Assembly (NCBI GenBank): GCA_015066175.1
Contig: SVOW01000002.1
Coordinates: 186,001 to 250,000, forward strand
Direction of reading: 5' to 3'
Length of the DNA: 64,000 nt
Source: Oscillospiraceae bacterium
GTDB lineage: Bacteria > Bacillota > Clostridia > Oscillospirales > Acutalibacteraceae
Position 1 is the stretch's first letter. Every line of letters starts with the position of its first letter. The position numbers and the translations under genes are program-made. Of the stretch, positions 50,637 through 58,873 are shown piece by piece. The notes under the pieces are model-generated. The model was not told where the DNA came from and ran no database searches. It worked only from the letters and a program-made list of their open reading frames with translations.

Positions 50637-51530
50637 CTAGTCAAGCTCGTCTGCAATTTTTATAAGTTTATTAAGTCTGTGATTAACACCTGAACGGGAA
50701 ATTTCACCGCCAAGTTCATTTTTAATTTCATCAAGTGACATATCGGGGTTTTCTTTTCTGATAATTGCAATTTCTTTCAACTGGTCGGAAAGCCAAGAAA
50801 GTCCCTTGACTTTTTCAATTTTTTCAATAGCAGCAATCTGTGCCATTGAAGCATTGACTGTTCTTGAAATATTAGCAGTTTCAAAATTGATTTTTCTGTT
50901 GATTTTATTTCTTACATCTTTCATCATCTTAACGCCCATAAGTTCAAGTGAACTTGACGCAGCACCGATAAGAGTAAGAAAATCTTCGATATTTTCGCTG
51001 TCTTTGAAATAAACAACGTATGAATTGCCACGTTCAACCATTTTAGGTGACAATCCCATATCGCCGAGAAGTGTTAAAAAATCATTTGTAAGTTTTAAAA
51101 AAGGAATAACAAATTCAAGGTGATAGTTTTTCATCGGGTCTGCAATTGTGCCGCACGAAAGAAAAACTCCTCTTAAAAACGCAGCGTAACAGCAATCATC
51201 TTCAAAATTTGCTCTGTTTATACGTAATGTAACATTCTGCCTGCTCTGACCAAAATAACGCATAATTTTAATAATATCACTCTGCAACGAAACTGATAAC
51301 GAATAATTGCCAGCTTTTGTCTTTAACATCCTTGGTTTTACACCGCAGACTTCTTTACAGAACAATGAATATGCGCTTGCAACATTTTTGTTTTCAGTAA
51401 GAAAACCGATTCTTGACTGTGAGTAATATTTGCCGAAAAGCAACATTCCGTAAGCCTGAGCTTTCATGCAACAGTCAGACAAATCAGTAAGTAAGGCTAA
51501 TTCACTTTTTACATCCTGTGAAAAAGACAT
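50637..51530 (-). CDS. whiA: DNA-binding protein WhiA
   Basis: 297 residues. The N-terminal LAGLIDADG-homing-endonuclease-like domain begins FSQDVKSELALL, includes CCYAAFLRGVFLSCGTI, and ends near residue 200; the C-terminal helix-turn-helix has GLSWLSDQLKEIAIIRKENPDMSLDEIKNELG and SRSGVNHRLNKLIKIA. WhiA influences cell division and chromosome segregation in Bacillus and sporulation in Streptomyces. The rapZ-whiA order is conserved in Gram-positive bacteria. The ribosome site is GGGGGAT. Confidence 0.95.
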   Translation of the reverse strand: MSFSQDVKSELALLTDLSDCCMKAQAYGMLLFGKYYSQSRIGFLTENKNVASAYSLFCKEVCGVKPRMLKTKAGNYSLSVSLQSDIIKIMRYFGQSRQNVTLRINRANFEDDCCYAAFLRGVFLSCGTIADPMKNYHLEFVIPFLKLTNDFLTLLGDMGLSPKMVERGNSYVVYFKDSENIEDFLTLIGAASSSLELMGVKMMKDVRNKINRKINFETANISRTVNASMAQIAAIEKIEKVKGLSWLSDQLKEIAIIRKENPDMSLDEIKNELGGEISRSGVNHRLNKLIKIADELD

Positions 51531-51545
51531 AAAAATCCCCCAAAT

Positions 51546-52403
51546 TTATTTAAAACAATCTCTGTGATGAACTGTTGTTCTGTATCCCAACGAATCAATA
51601 AAATCATTGAAAATTTCAGCAAAAGTAACTGAACGGTGATGGCCACCTGTACAACCGAAACCGATCACAAGCTGACTTTTACCTTCATTTTTTGATAACG
51701 GAAGAATAAACAATATAAATTCTTCAAGCATTCTTCTTAATTTCTGACTGTTTTCATCACGCATTACAAATTCACGGACGTCTTTATCAAGACCTGTTTT
51801 ATCGCGTAATTCAGGCACATAATAAGGATTTACAAGACCACGCATATCAAAAACATAGTCGCAATCACGGGGAATGCCATGCTTATAACCGAATGAAATG
51901 AAATTCACCACAAATGAGTCTTCCGGTCGTGATAAGAAAGCATCTTTAACTCTGCTTCTCAGCTGAATAACAGAAAGATTTGTGCTGTCAATTACAATAT
52001 CTGAAATATTTTTAACAGGCTGCAAATATTGCCTTTCCATAGTAACCGCATCGGTAACAGAAAGAGTTGAATCCTTATTTATAAGCGGATGAAGACGGCG
52101 TGTTTCTTTAAAACGCCTGATTAAAACATCATCGTCAGCATCAATAAACAGTATTCTGAATTTATAATTACTGCTTCTTGCTTTGTCAAGCACAGTAATA
52201 AGATTTGCAAAAGAAAGACCGGCACGCATATCAATTACAACAGCAACTTTATCTGCTTCATCACATTCTTTTACCTCTTTCAGAAAAGCAGGGAGAAGCG
52301 TCGGAGGTATATTATCAGCACAAAAATAACCGATATCCTCTAACGCATTTACCGCGTTTGATTTTCCTGCACCTGACATTCCGGTTACAATTAAAACATC
52401 CAT
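51546..52403 (-). CDS. rapZ: RNase adapter / nucleotide-binding protein RapZ (YvcJ)
   Basis: 285 residues. An N-terminal P-loop domain (VLIVTGMSGAGKSNAVNALEDIGYFC) is followed by the C-terminal domain with SFGYKHGIPRDCDYVFDMRGLVNPYY and GFGCTGGHHRSVTFAE. In enterobacteria RapZ targets a small RNA controlling glmS; in Gram-positive bacteria YvcJ has an unclear, partly competence-related role. The start is ATG 52403; a GTG three codons upstream at 52412 is possible. It lies between murB and whiA, the latter the usual neighbour. Confidence 0.94.
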   Translation of the reverse strand: MDVLIVTGMSGAGKSNAVNALEDIGYFCADNIPPTLLPAFLKEVKECDEADKVAVVIDMRAGLSFANLITVLDKARSSNYKFRILFIDADDDVLIRRFKETRRLHPLINKDSTLSVTDAVTMERQYLQPVKNISDIVIDSTNLSVIQLRSRVKDAFLSRPEDSFVVNFISFGYKHGIPRDCDYVFDMRGLVNPYYVPELRDKTGLDKDVREFVMRDENSQKLRRMLEEFILFILPLSKNEGKSQLVIGFGCTGGHHRSVTFAEIFNDFIDSLGYRTTVHHRDCFK

Positions 52404-52417
52404 TTGCCACACCCGAA

Positions 52418-53323
52418 TTATATAAACTTAACTTCTGTTTCTAAAAAAATACCTTTTTGTTCTAAAACTTCATCACGTACAAAATCAATCAGGTCCATAA
52501 TATCAGACGATGTTGCGTTGTTTTTGTTGATAATAAAGCCGCAATGTTTTTCGCTGACCTGAGCACCACCGATTGATTTGCCTCTGAGACCGCACTCTTC
52601 GATAAGCTGACCTGCAAAATGCCCTTCAGGTCTTTTAAAAGTACTGCCTGCACTTGGAAATTCGAGAGGTTGCTTTTCCTTTCTTTTTCCCATCAATTCG
52701 TTCATTTTGCCTTCAATTTCAGTCCTACTTCCCTTTTTCAGTTTAAAAATTGCTGACACAATAATTTTGTCACTGTCAACAAAAACACTGTTTCTGTAGG
52801 TAAGTTCCATTTCTTCATTAGATAAAGTGCCTTTTTCACCGTCGAAAGTAATATAATCGCAGCTTACGGCAACATCTTTCATTTCACCGCCGTATGCGCC
52901 TGCATTCATATACATAGCGCCACCTACAGTGCCGGGAATACCATATGCAAATTCAAGTCCTGAAAGAGAATTCTCAAGGGCAAAACGGCAAAGTTTCATA
53001 AGGCTGCAACCTGACTGACAAAAAATAGTTGTGTCGTCAATAAGCCTGATATCATCAAATCCTTTGCCGATATGGATAACTACATTATCAATGCCTTTAT
53101 CGCTTACAAGAATATTACTTCCGTTGCCAAGAATAAAAGGACGGACAGAAAATTCTTTACATTTTTTTACAGCTTCAAAAAGTGATTTTTCATCTTTAGG
53201 GCAAAGCATAATTTTTGCATTGCCCCCTGTTCTGAAACTGGAATACATCTTCATCGGGACATCCTTAATGATTTCACAGTTGATATTTTCGCCGAAATCA
53301 AACATGTTTTCAGAATATTCCAT
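52418..53323 (-). CDS. murB: UDP-N-acetylenolpyruvoylglucosamine reductase
   Basis: FAD enzyme of 301 residues that makes UDP-MurNAc from enolpyruvyl-UDP-GlcNAc. FRTGGNAKIML and LGNGSNILVSDKG bind FAD; GLEFAYGIPGTVGGAMYMNAGAYGG is the flavin/substrate block; the catalytic serine is in PSAGSTFKRP, and AQLIEECGLRGKSIGGAQVSEKHCGFIIN the C-terminal signature with the Glu nearby. The start is ATG 53323, six bases after GGAGG; a TTG at 53335 overlaps that site. Confidence 0.96.
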   Translation of the reverse strand: MEYSENMFDFGENINCEIIKDVPMKMYSSFRTGGNAKIMLCPKDEKSLFEAVKKCKEFSVRPFILGNGSNILVSDKGIDNVVIHIGKGFDDIRLIDDTTIFCQSGCSLMKLCRFALENSLSGLEFAYGIPGTVGGAMYMNAGAYGGEMKDVAVSCDYITFDGEKGTLSNEEMELTYRNSVFVDSDKIIVSAIFKLKKGSRTEIEGKMNELMGKRKEKQPLEFPSAGSTFKRPEGHFAGQLIEECGLRGKSIGGAQVSEKHCGFIINKNNATSSDIMDLIDFVRDEVLEQKGIFLETEVKFI

Positions 53324-53347
53324 GAAAACCTCCAAAATTAATTTAAA

Positions 53348-54298
53348 TTATCTTTCAAGAAGTGCAGCACCGATAATACCTGCATCGTTTTTAAGCTCAG
53401 CAACGCAGATTTTTGTGCTTCGTTCAAACTGTTTATTGTAAATTTCAGCGTGTACTTTTTCAGTAAGAGGAACGATAAGGTTATCTTTTTCGTTACTGAT
53501 ACCGCCACCAACACAAAGAACTTCGGGCTGAAGTGCGTTTATAATATTAGCAACACCGATTGCAACATACCAGATGTATTTATCAACGACTTCTGCACCT
53601 GCTTTGTCGCCTTTTCTCATAGCATCCCATGCAGTTCTGCCGCTTGCTTTGTTGATATCTCCGCCTGTGAGTTCCCACATAATGCTGTCTTTATTTTCAA
53701 GCATTTTTTCTTTTGTCTGTCTGATAAGTGCAGTTGCAGAAGCATATGCTTCCCAACAGCCTTTTCTGCCACAGTTACACTGAATGCCGTCAGCAAAAAT
53801 TACCGTATGACCGCATTCACCGGCTGCATCACCAATACCTGTTACGAGCTTACCATCTATAATAATACCGCTGCCTACGCCTGTGCCGAGAGTAACTGCT
53901 ACAAGGTTTTTGCATCCGTTACCTGCACCTGCATATGCTTCACCGAGAGCCGCACAGTTAGCATCGTTATCGATATGTACGGGCTTTCCTGAAAGTCTTT
54001 CACTCAACATATCTCTTGCGGGCACCATATGGAAATCAAGGTTATTTGAAAATTCAATTTTACCTGTTGTTTTGTTGATTGAACCGGGAATACCAACGCC
54101 GATTGATTCAACATCATCAAGTGTGATTTTTGCATCATCAAGTGCAAGGTCAACAGCCCTTTTGATATCATCAAAAATTTCTTCAGCAGGTCTGGGAGCA
54201 TTTGTTTTTACAGTTCCTCTGCCGATGATATTAAATTTTTCATCAATAACACCTACTGCAATGTTTGTTCCGCCAAGGTCTACACCAATTTTATACAT
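53348..54298 (-). CDS. glk: ROK-family glucokinase
   Basis: 316-residue sugar kinase. The ATP loop IGVDLGGTNIAVGV, the substrate loop DNDANCAALGEA, AVTLGTGVGSGII, and the zinc motif CNCGRKGCWEAYAS with preceding GECGH are those of glucokinases of the ROK family. It phosphorylates glucose, possibly also other hexoses, ahead of pfkA, which lies 6 kb away. Read between hprK and murB; CGGAGG precedes the ATG. The hprK-glk neighbourhood fits a role in carbon regulation. Confidence 0.93.
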   Translation of the reverse strand: MYKIGVDLGGTNIAVGVIDEKFNIIGRGTVKTNAPRPAEEIFDDIKRAVDLALDDAKITLDDVESIGVGIPGSINKTTGKIEFSNNLDFHMVPARDMLSERLSGKPVHIDNDANCAALGEAYAGAGNGCKNLVAVTLGTGVGSGIIIDGKLVTGIGDAAGECGHTVIFADGIQCNCGRKGCWEAYASATALIRQTKEKMLENKDSIMWELTGGDINKASGRTAWDAMRKGDKAGAEVVDKYIWYVAIGVANIINALQPEVLCVGGGISNEKDNLIVPLTEKVHAEIYNKQFERSTKICVAELKNDAGIIGAALLER

Positions 54299-54334
54299 TT
54301 TAATTACCTCCGTAATTTTGTTAATAAATTTATT

Positions 54335-55303
54335 TTATGATTTCTGCCATGATTCAAGTTCTTTTTCGTCAGGCATTATGTCATCAGTCATGCCAAGACT
54401 GTGAAGAAGTTCACGTGCAGCATTATATCCCATTTTTTTCTGCCTGTTATTCATTGCGGCAGCCTCAATAATAATTGACAAGTTTCTGCCGGGTTTTACA
54501 GGAACTGTAGTAACAGGAACATCTACACCGAGAATGTTCATTTTTTCGTCTTCAAGACCTAAACGATCGTAGATTTTTTTGTTATCCCACAGTTCAAGCT
54601 GAACTACCATATCAATTTTTTCAGTAAGCTTTACGGCACCCATACCGAAGATTCTTCGGGCATTGATAATACCTACGCCACGCAGTTCTATGTAATGTCT
54701 GATATTATCAGGCGCAGAGCCGACAAGTGTTTTTTCCGAAACACGTCTTATTTCTACAGCGTCATCTGCAATAAGTCTGTGACCACGTTTGATAAGTTCA
54801 AGAGCAGTTTCACTTTTACCTACACCGCTGTCACCGAGAATCAGCACACCTTCGCCACTGACTTCAAGCAAAACGCCATGACGTGTAATACGAGGTGCAA
54901 GTTCTACATTCAGATACGCGATAATTGTAGACATACAACGTGAAGTCTGATCAAGAGTGAGCAACAACGGCACTTCGTGTTTCTGTGCAAGTGCAATGTA
55001 TTTTTCCGGTAATTCAAGACCTCTTGTAATAATTATACAAACGGGCTGTTTTTCAAGAAGTCTTTCGAAAGTCTTTTCGCCTTCATCTTCAGGAAGACTC
55101 TTCATATATTCAAGTTCAGTAAGACCTATAAACTGAACACGGTCTGAGTCAAAATATTCCTCATAGCCACACAAAAACATTCCTGGACGGTTAACGTCAG
55201 CAGTTGAAACGTAAATGTCAGATGCAGCTTTCGGCATATACAGCACTTCAAATTTATGGTCCTTGATTATTTTTTCAAGGGACACAGTATATTTTTGCAT
55301 CAT
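54335..55303 (-). CDS. hprK: HPr kinase/phosphorylase
   Basis: Sensor enzyme of carbon catabolite control; it phosphorylates Ser46 of HPr with ATP and reverses this with phosphate. 322 residues with an N-terminal domain of about 125 residues and the C-terminal catalytic domain: ILGDSGVGKSETALELIKRGHRLIADDAVEI (P-loop and the Asp for metal/general base), ELRGVGIINARRIFGMGAV and the C-terminal LGVDVPVTTVPVKPGRNL signature. The start is ATG 55303 (or the next ATG at 55300) behind AGGATG. First gene of hprK-glk-murB-rapZ-whiA-dnaE. Confidence 0.95.
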   Translation of the reverse strand: MMQKYTVSLEKIIKDHKFEVLYMPKAASDIYVSTADVNRPGMFLCGYEEYFDSDRVQFIGLTELEYMKSLPEDEGEKTFERLLEKQPVCIIITRGLELPEKYIALAQKHEVPLLLTLDQTSRCMSTIIAYLNVELAPRITRHGVLLEVSGEGVLILGDSGVGKSETALELIKRGHRLIADDAVEIRRVSEKTLVGSAPDNIRHYIELRGVGIINARRIFGMGAVKLTEKIDMVVQLELWDNKKIYDRLGLEDEKMNILGVDVPVTTVPVKPGRNLSIIIEAAAMNNRQKKMGYNAARELLHSLGMTDDIMPDEKELESWQKS

Positions 55304-55334
55304 ATTTTCACATCCTATGCACATTATCCATATT

Positions 55335-55363
55335 ATTATAAACTATTTTTCAGAAACTTCCAA
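55335..55363 (-). promoter_or_regulatory. Promoter of the hprK-glk-murB-rapZ-whiA-dnaE operon
   Basis: TTGGAA (55363-55358), 17 bases, TATAAT (55340-55335) on the minus strand. Confidence 0.78.
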
Positions 55364-55405
55364 CACTTTTTTCTAAATTTAATAAAATAATTTTATAAAA
55401 ATTTC

Positions 55406-55434
55406 TTGCAATTTAATTTTAGATATGATATTAT
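55406..55434 (+). promoter_or_regulatory. Promoter of tRNA-Thr
   Basis: TTGCAA (55406-55411), 17 bases, TATTAT (55429-55434), about 18 bases before the mature tRNA. Confidence 0.7.
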
Positions 55435-55452
55435 ATTGTGCGTTAAGTGTGT

Positions 55453-55528
55453 GCTGCTATGGCTCAGGAGGCAGAGCACATCCTTGGTAAGGATGAGGTC
55501 ACCGGTTCGAATCCGGTTAGCAGCTCCA
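55453..55528 (+). tRNA. tRNA-Thr (anticodon GGT)
   Basis: Acceptor GCTGCTA pairs with TAGCAGC; the anticodon stem CATCC/GGATG holds loop TTGGTAA with anticodon GGT, reading ACC and ACU. The D arm GGCTCAGGAGGCAGAGC and the T arm ACCGGTTCGAATCCGGT are normal, and CCA is encoded at 55526-55528. Confidence 0.96.
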
Positions 55529-55566
55529 AAAATCGACAATCTTCATCAGAAGGTTGTCGATTTTTA
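55529..55566 (+). terminator. Terminator of tRNA-Thr
   Basis: AAATCGACAA and TTGTCGATTT with an inner CTTC/GAAG pair form a long hairpin right after the encoded CCA, followed by TTA and T-rich sequence. Confidence 0.8.
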
Positions 55567-55650
55567 CTTATTACTTCTTCTCTATTCACTCTTCACTAAA
55601 CTTCGGGTCGATTTTCGGGAAGTAATAAGTGAGAAGTAATAGTGAAGAAG
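55566..55650. repeat. Low-complexity inverted/direct repeat block
   Basis: ACTTATTACTTC (55566-55577) is the exact complement of GAAGTAATAAGT (55619-55630), and CTTCACTA (55591-55598) of TAGTGAAG (55640-55647). GAAGTAATA occurs twice directly (55619 and 55633). The block between tRNA-Thr and the GNAT gene encodes nothing. It may be a small dispersed intergenic repeat; no second copy is seen in this window. Confidence 0.6.
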
Positions 55651-55721
55651 TTTGATTGTAATTTTGGTTTAAGTGTGATATAATTAAAAAATATCAAGGT
55701 TTGAAAAGGACTAACAAACTT

Positions 55722-56273
55722 ATGAAACACTGCGGAACACAAAAGTTAGAAACAGACAGATTGATTTTAAGAAGATATGTGAGTGAAGATGCGGCTGCAA
55801 TGTATAAGAATTGGGCATCCGATTCAGAAGTCACTAAATACTTAATGTGGCAGACTCATTCAAGTCAAGAGGTAAGCCAAAACATAGTTGATGACTGGAC
55901 AAAGCAATATTTTAACAATAATTATTACCATTGGGCCATTGTCTTAAAGAGCAACGGAGATGAACCGATTGGTGACATTGCCGTGGTACATATGAATGAA
56001 GAAGTTTCTATGATGCATATTGGATATTGCATAGGAAGAGCTTGGTGGCATCAGGAAATTACATCAGAAGCACTCAAAGCAGTTATGGATTTTCTGTTTG
56101 ATGTAGTGGATGTGAGTCGCATTGAATCAAGACACGACCCGAGAAATCCAAACTCCGGCAAAGTAATGCAAAAATGCGGAATGAAATATGAAGGGACTTT
56201 GCGTAGTTCTGATCGGAATAATCAAGGCATTTGCGATGCTTGCTATTACGCACTATTAAAATCAGAACGCTAA
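55722..56273 (+). CDS. GNAT-family N-acetyltransferase (RimJ/RimL-like)
   Basis: 183 residues. KLETDRLILRRYVSEDAAAMYKNW at the N-terminus, WAIVLKSNGDEPIGDIAV in the middle, IGYCIGRAWWHQEITSEALKAV for acetyl-CoA binding, and HDPRNPNSGKVMQKCGMKYEG near the end are typical of the RimJ/RimL group, which acetylates protein N-termini or small molecules. The acceptor is unknown. The start is ATG 55722 behind AAAAGGA; a TTG at 55701 has no site. It lies between the tRNA-Thr repeat block and mtaB, with mtaB 26 bases downstream. Confidence 0.85.
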   Translation: MKHCGTQKLETDRLILRRYVSEDAAAMYKNWASDSEVTKYLMWQTHSSQEVSQNIVDDWTKQYFNNNYYHWAIVLKSNGDEPIGDIAVVHMNEEVSMMHIGYCIGRAWWHQEITSEALKAVMDFLFDVVDVSRIESRHDPRNPNSGKVMQKCGMKYEGTLRSSDRNNQGICDACYYALLKSER

Positions 56274-56299
56274 CTTTTAATCTTATCAGGAGGCTTTAT

Positions 56300-57583
56300 A
56301 TGAAAGCTGCTTTTTACACACTCGGATGCAAAGTTAATCAGTATGAATCTGAAGCTATGGCTGAACAGCTTATTAAAAACGGTTACAAAATCGTAAGCCA
56401 TACAGAAAAAGCAGATGTTTTCATTGTGAACTCCTGCACTGTTACAGCCTCAGGTGACCAAAAAACCCGTCAAGCTGTAAGAAGATTCAAGAAAAATAAT
56501 CCTGATGCTTGTGTTGTGCTTACAGGTTGTATGCCTCAGGCCTACCCTGAAAATTCAGAAAAACTCATTGAAGCAGATATTGTTATCGGCAATAAAAACA
56601 ACGATACACTTGTAAAGGCATTAAATGAATTTTTTGATAAAAAAGAGCGTCTTATCAATATTGAACTTCACGAAAACGGTGATTCATTCAGAGGTACGCT
56701 GATTTCTGATTTTCAGAACAGAACACGCGCATTTCTTAAAATTCAGGACGGATGCAACAGATTCTGCACTTATTGTATTATCCCCACTTCACGCGGTCGC
56801 TCTCGTTCAAAACCCCTTGAAGATATTCAGAAAGAACTTGATTCCATTGCTGAAAAAGGCTACAAGGAAGTTGTTCTTGTTGGTATTAACCTTTCTTCAT
56901 ACGGCAAAGATATAGGCGAAAAGTTTACAGACGCAGTAAAGCTTGCATGTGAAACAAAGGGAATCGAACGTGTCAGACTTGGTTCGCTTGAGCCTGATCA
57001 TATCACTGATGAAGTTATTGATGAACTTGCTGAATTTGACAATTTCTGCCCGCAGTTTCATATCTCACTGCAGAGTGGTTGTGATAATACTCTGAAAAGA
57101 ATGAACAGACATTACACTGCAGAAGAATATTATAATCTCTGCAAAAAACTACGTTCAACTTTTGTCGATGCTACTATCACAACTGATATTATGGTAGGCT
57201 TTTCGCTTGAAAGCGATGAGGATTTTGAAGAAAGCCTTGATTTTGCAAAGAAAATCGGTTTCGAAAAAGTCCACGTCTTCCCCTATTCTGTCAGAAAAGG
57301 CACAAGAGCAGAAAAACTTCCTCAACTTGAAAAGAGAGTCAAAGAAGAAAGAGCAAAAAAAATGACTGCTGTTTGTGAAGAAATTAGACAGAAATATCTT
57401 AAAAGTCAGGTTGGTAAAACCCTTGAAGTGCTTGTTGAAACGACAAACAAAGACGGCTTTTACGAAGGTTATACAAAAAATTATACCCCTGTGCTTGTTA
57501 AATGCACAGAGGATATGTGTTCAGAAATTATTAAAGTTAAAATCACCGCAGTTGACGGCGACTATTGCATAGGAGAGTTTTAA
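56300..57583 (+). CDS. mtaB: tRNA t6A37 methylthiotransferase MtaB
   Basis: Radical SAM enzyme of 427 residues that converts t6A37 to ms2t6A in tRNAs. The N-terminal UPF0004 domain (AAFYTLGCKVNQYESEAM, VNSCTVTASGDQKTRQ, LTGCMPQ) has three cysteines for one 4Fe-4S cluster; the radical SAM motif is DGCNRFCTYCIIPTSRG; a TRAM-type RNA-binding domain ends the protein. TLGCKVN distinguishes MtaB from MiaB and RimO. The start is ATG 56300, after AGGAGG; the longer frame from 56231 shadows the GNAT gene. Confidence 0.94.
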   Translation: MKAAFYTLGCKVNQYESEAMAEQLIKNGYKIVSHTEKADVFIVNSCTVTASGDQKTRQAVRRFKKNNPDACVVLTGCMPQAYPENSEKLIEADIVIGNKNNDTLVKALNEFFDKKERLINIELHENGDSFRGTLISDFQNRTRAFLKIQDGCNRFCTYCIIPTSRGRSRSKPLEDIQKELDSIAEKGYKEVVLVGINLSSYGKDIGEKFTDAVKLACETKGIERVRLGSLEPDHITDEVIDELAEFDNFCPQFHISLQSGCDNTLKRMNRHYTAEEYYNLCKKLRSTFVDATITTDIMVGFSLESDEDFEESLDFAKKIGFEKVHVFPYSVRKGTRAEKLPQLEKRVKEERAKKMTAVCEEIRQKYLKSQVGKTLEVLVETTNKDGFYEGYTKNYTPVLVKCTEDMCSEIIKVKITAVDGDYCIGEF

Positions 57584-57604
57584 GCAACTCTCCTATTTTT
57601 TTAT
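57571..57604 (+). terminator. Terminator of mtaB
   Basis: AGGAGAGTT and AACTCTCCT pair over nine bases with a six-base loop, then ATTTTTTT. The hairpin holds the stop codons of both mtaB (plus) and tmcAL (minus). Confidence 0.82.
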
Positions 57605-58765
57605 AATCACAATATTTTCAGTTTTTTCCAGACCACAAGGAAGATTTTTTTCGCCTGTCAGTACAAAAATATCAGTAGCAAATGACTCAATATCAAAGAT
57701 TCTTTTTGCGTTATCATCAAGTTCTTTTATATCAGAATATTTCATAACAATGGGTAATGTTGCTTTTTCGCGTGCGGTTTTCAATATTTCTCTGCCTTTA
57801 TCATTGAAACCGATGACCCTGACATAAGGAACTTCTCTTTCAACATCTTCTTTCTCAATTCCGAGCAAAGCACAAAGACAGATTCGCCTGATTCGTGAAA
57901 GAGTGTATCTTTTTGTTTTGACTAATTCAAAAAATTCACTTAAACTACAGGCTTTTTGTGCAGCAGAATAAAGTCTGTTTTCCATTCCTTCTGACACATC
58001 AGGGAGATTTTTAAAATCATCCTCTGTAAAGTTTCTCAACTTTACAAGTATAGCCGCTTCAAGTCTTGTAAAGTCTTTAACTTTACAATTGTTTCTGTAA
58101 CTCTCGAATATTTCATCATCAGATTTTTCGTTATTTCTGATAATTTCACGCAAAAGTGATGCTGAATAAAATCCGTTATTTTCATTAGTACTATCGTGGT
58201 CAACGCTTTCACGCCTAATTGTGTAAAAATCAACATCAAGTCCTGCTTTTTTGCATTCAGATATATATTCACAAGCAAGGATATTATTAGGTGAAGAAAG
58301 TATATTGCCGAAATTATCGCCAAATTGCTCTCTGATTGCCATTTCGCGTGCTTTAGGATACGACAAACCATCATTGAGAAACTTTAGTGTAACAGCAAAG
58401 AATTCATCTTTTTCAATTATTTCCGAAACCTTAACAAGTTCATCAATATTACCGCTCTCACTGCCAAATGAAAGTTCATTCACGCAGCCTAAACCTTTGA
58501 TTACACCAACACCGCCAAAAGCAAAACGCTGAGCTGATGCTGTTGCAAACACAAGCGGGTTTTCTACAACAAGGTCAACACCATTTTCGAGGCAAGCTCT
58601 TGCTCTTTCCCATTTGGAAAATACGGCTGATTCCCCTCTTTGTACAAAATTACCGCTCATTACTGCAACAATGTGGGTTGCACCATTTTCACGCATTTTA
58701 TCAATTATAAACTTATGACCTTTGTGAAAAGGGTTAAATTCTGAAATTACAGCAGATATTTTCAT
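57593..58765 (-). CDS. tmcAL: tRNA(Met) cytidine acetate ligase
   Basis: 390 residues of the TmcAL/YlbM family, which makes N4-acetylcytidine at C34 of elongator tRNA-Met from acetate and ATP. The nucleotidyltransferase-like core has ISEFNPFHKGHKFII, VMSGNFVQRGESAVFSKWERA and LSFGSESG; LREIIRNN and RLYSAAQKA lie in the C-terminal part. The start is ATG 58765 behind AAAGGAAAG. It is divergent from ackA, an adjacency often found in Clostridia and chemically sensible because both use acetate. The 3' end overlaps the mtaB terminator hairpin. Confidence 0.92.
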   Translation of the reverse strand: MKISAVISEFNPFHKGHKFIIDKMRENGATHIVAVMSGNFVQRGESAVFSKWERARACLENGVDLVVENPLVFATASAQRFAFGGVGVIKGLGCVNELSFGSESGNIDELVKVSEIIEKDEFFAVTLKFLNDGLSYPKAREMAIREQFGDNFGNILSSPNNILACEYISECKKAGLDVDFYTIRRESVDHDSTNENNGFYSASLLREIIRNNEKSDDEIFESYRNNCKVKDFTRLEAAILVKLRNFTEDDFKNLPDVSEGMENRLYSAAQKACSLSEFFELVKTKRYTLSRIRRICLCALLGIEKEDVEREVPYVRVIGFNDKGREILKTAREKATLPIVMKYSDIKELDDNAKRIFDIESFATDIFVLTGEKNLPCGLEKTENIVIIKK

Positions 58766-58794
58766 TTTACGACTTTCCTTTCGTAAAAACATCT

Positions 58795-58822
58795 TGAAAA
58801 ATTATATCTTTTAGTATATAAT
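58795..58822 (+). promoter_or_regulatory. Promoter of ackA
   Basis: TTGAAA (58795-58800), 16 bases, TATAAT (58817-58822). Its -10 coincides with the -10 of the divergent tmcAL promoter. Confidence 0.65.
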
Positions 58823-58846
58823 AATACGGTAATTTATTTTTTTCAA
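58818..58846 (-). promoter_or_regulatory. Promoter of tmcAL
   Basis: TTGAAA (58846-58841), 17 bases, TATTAT (58823-58818) on the minus strand, on the same bases as the ackA -10. Confidence 0.6.
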
Positions 58847-58873
58847 GTAAAAGTTAATTTTGGAGGTAAGAAA

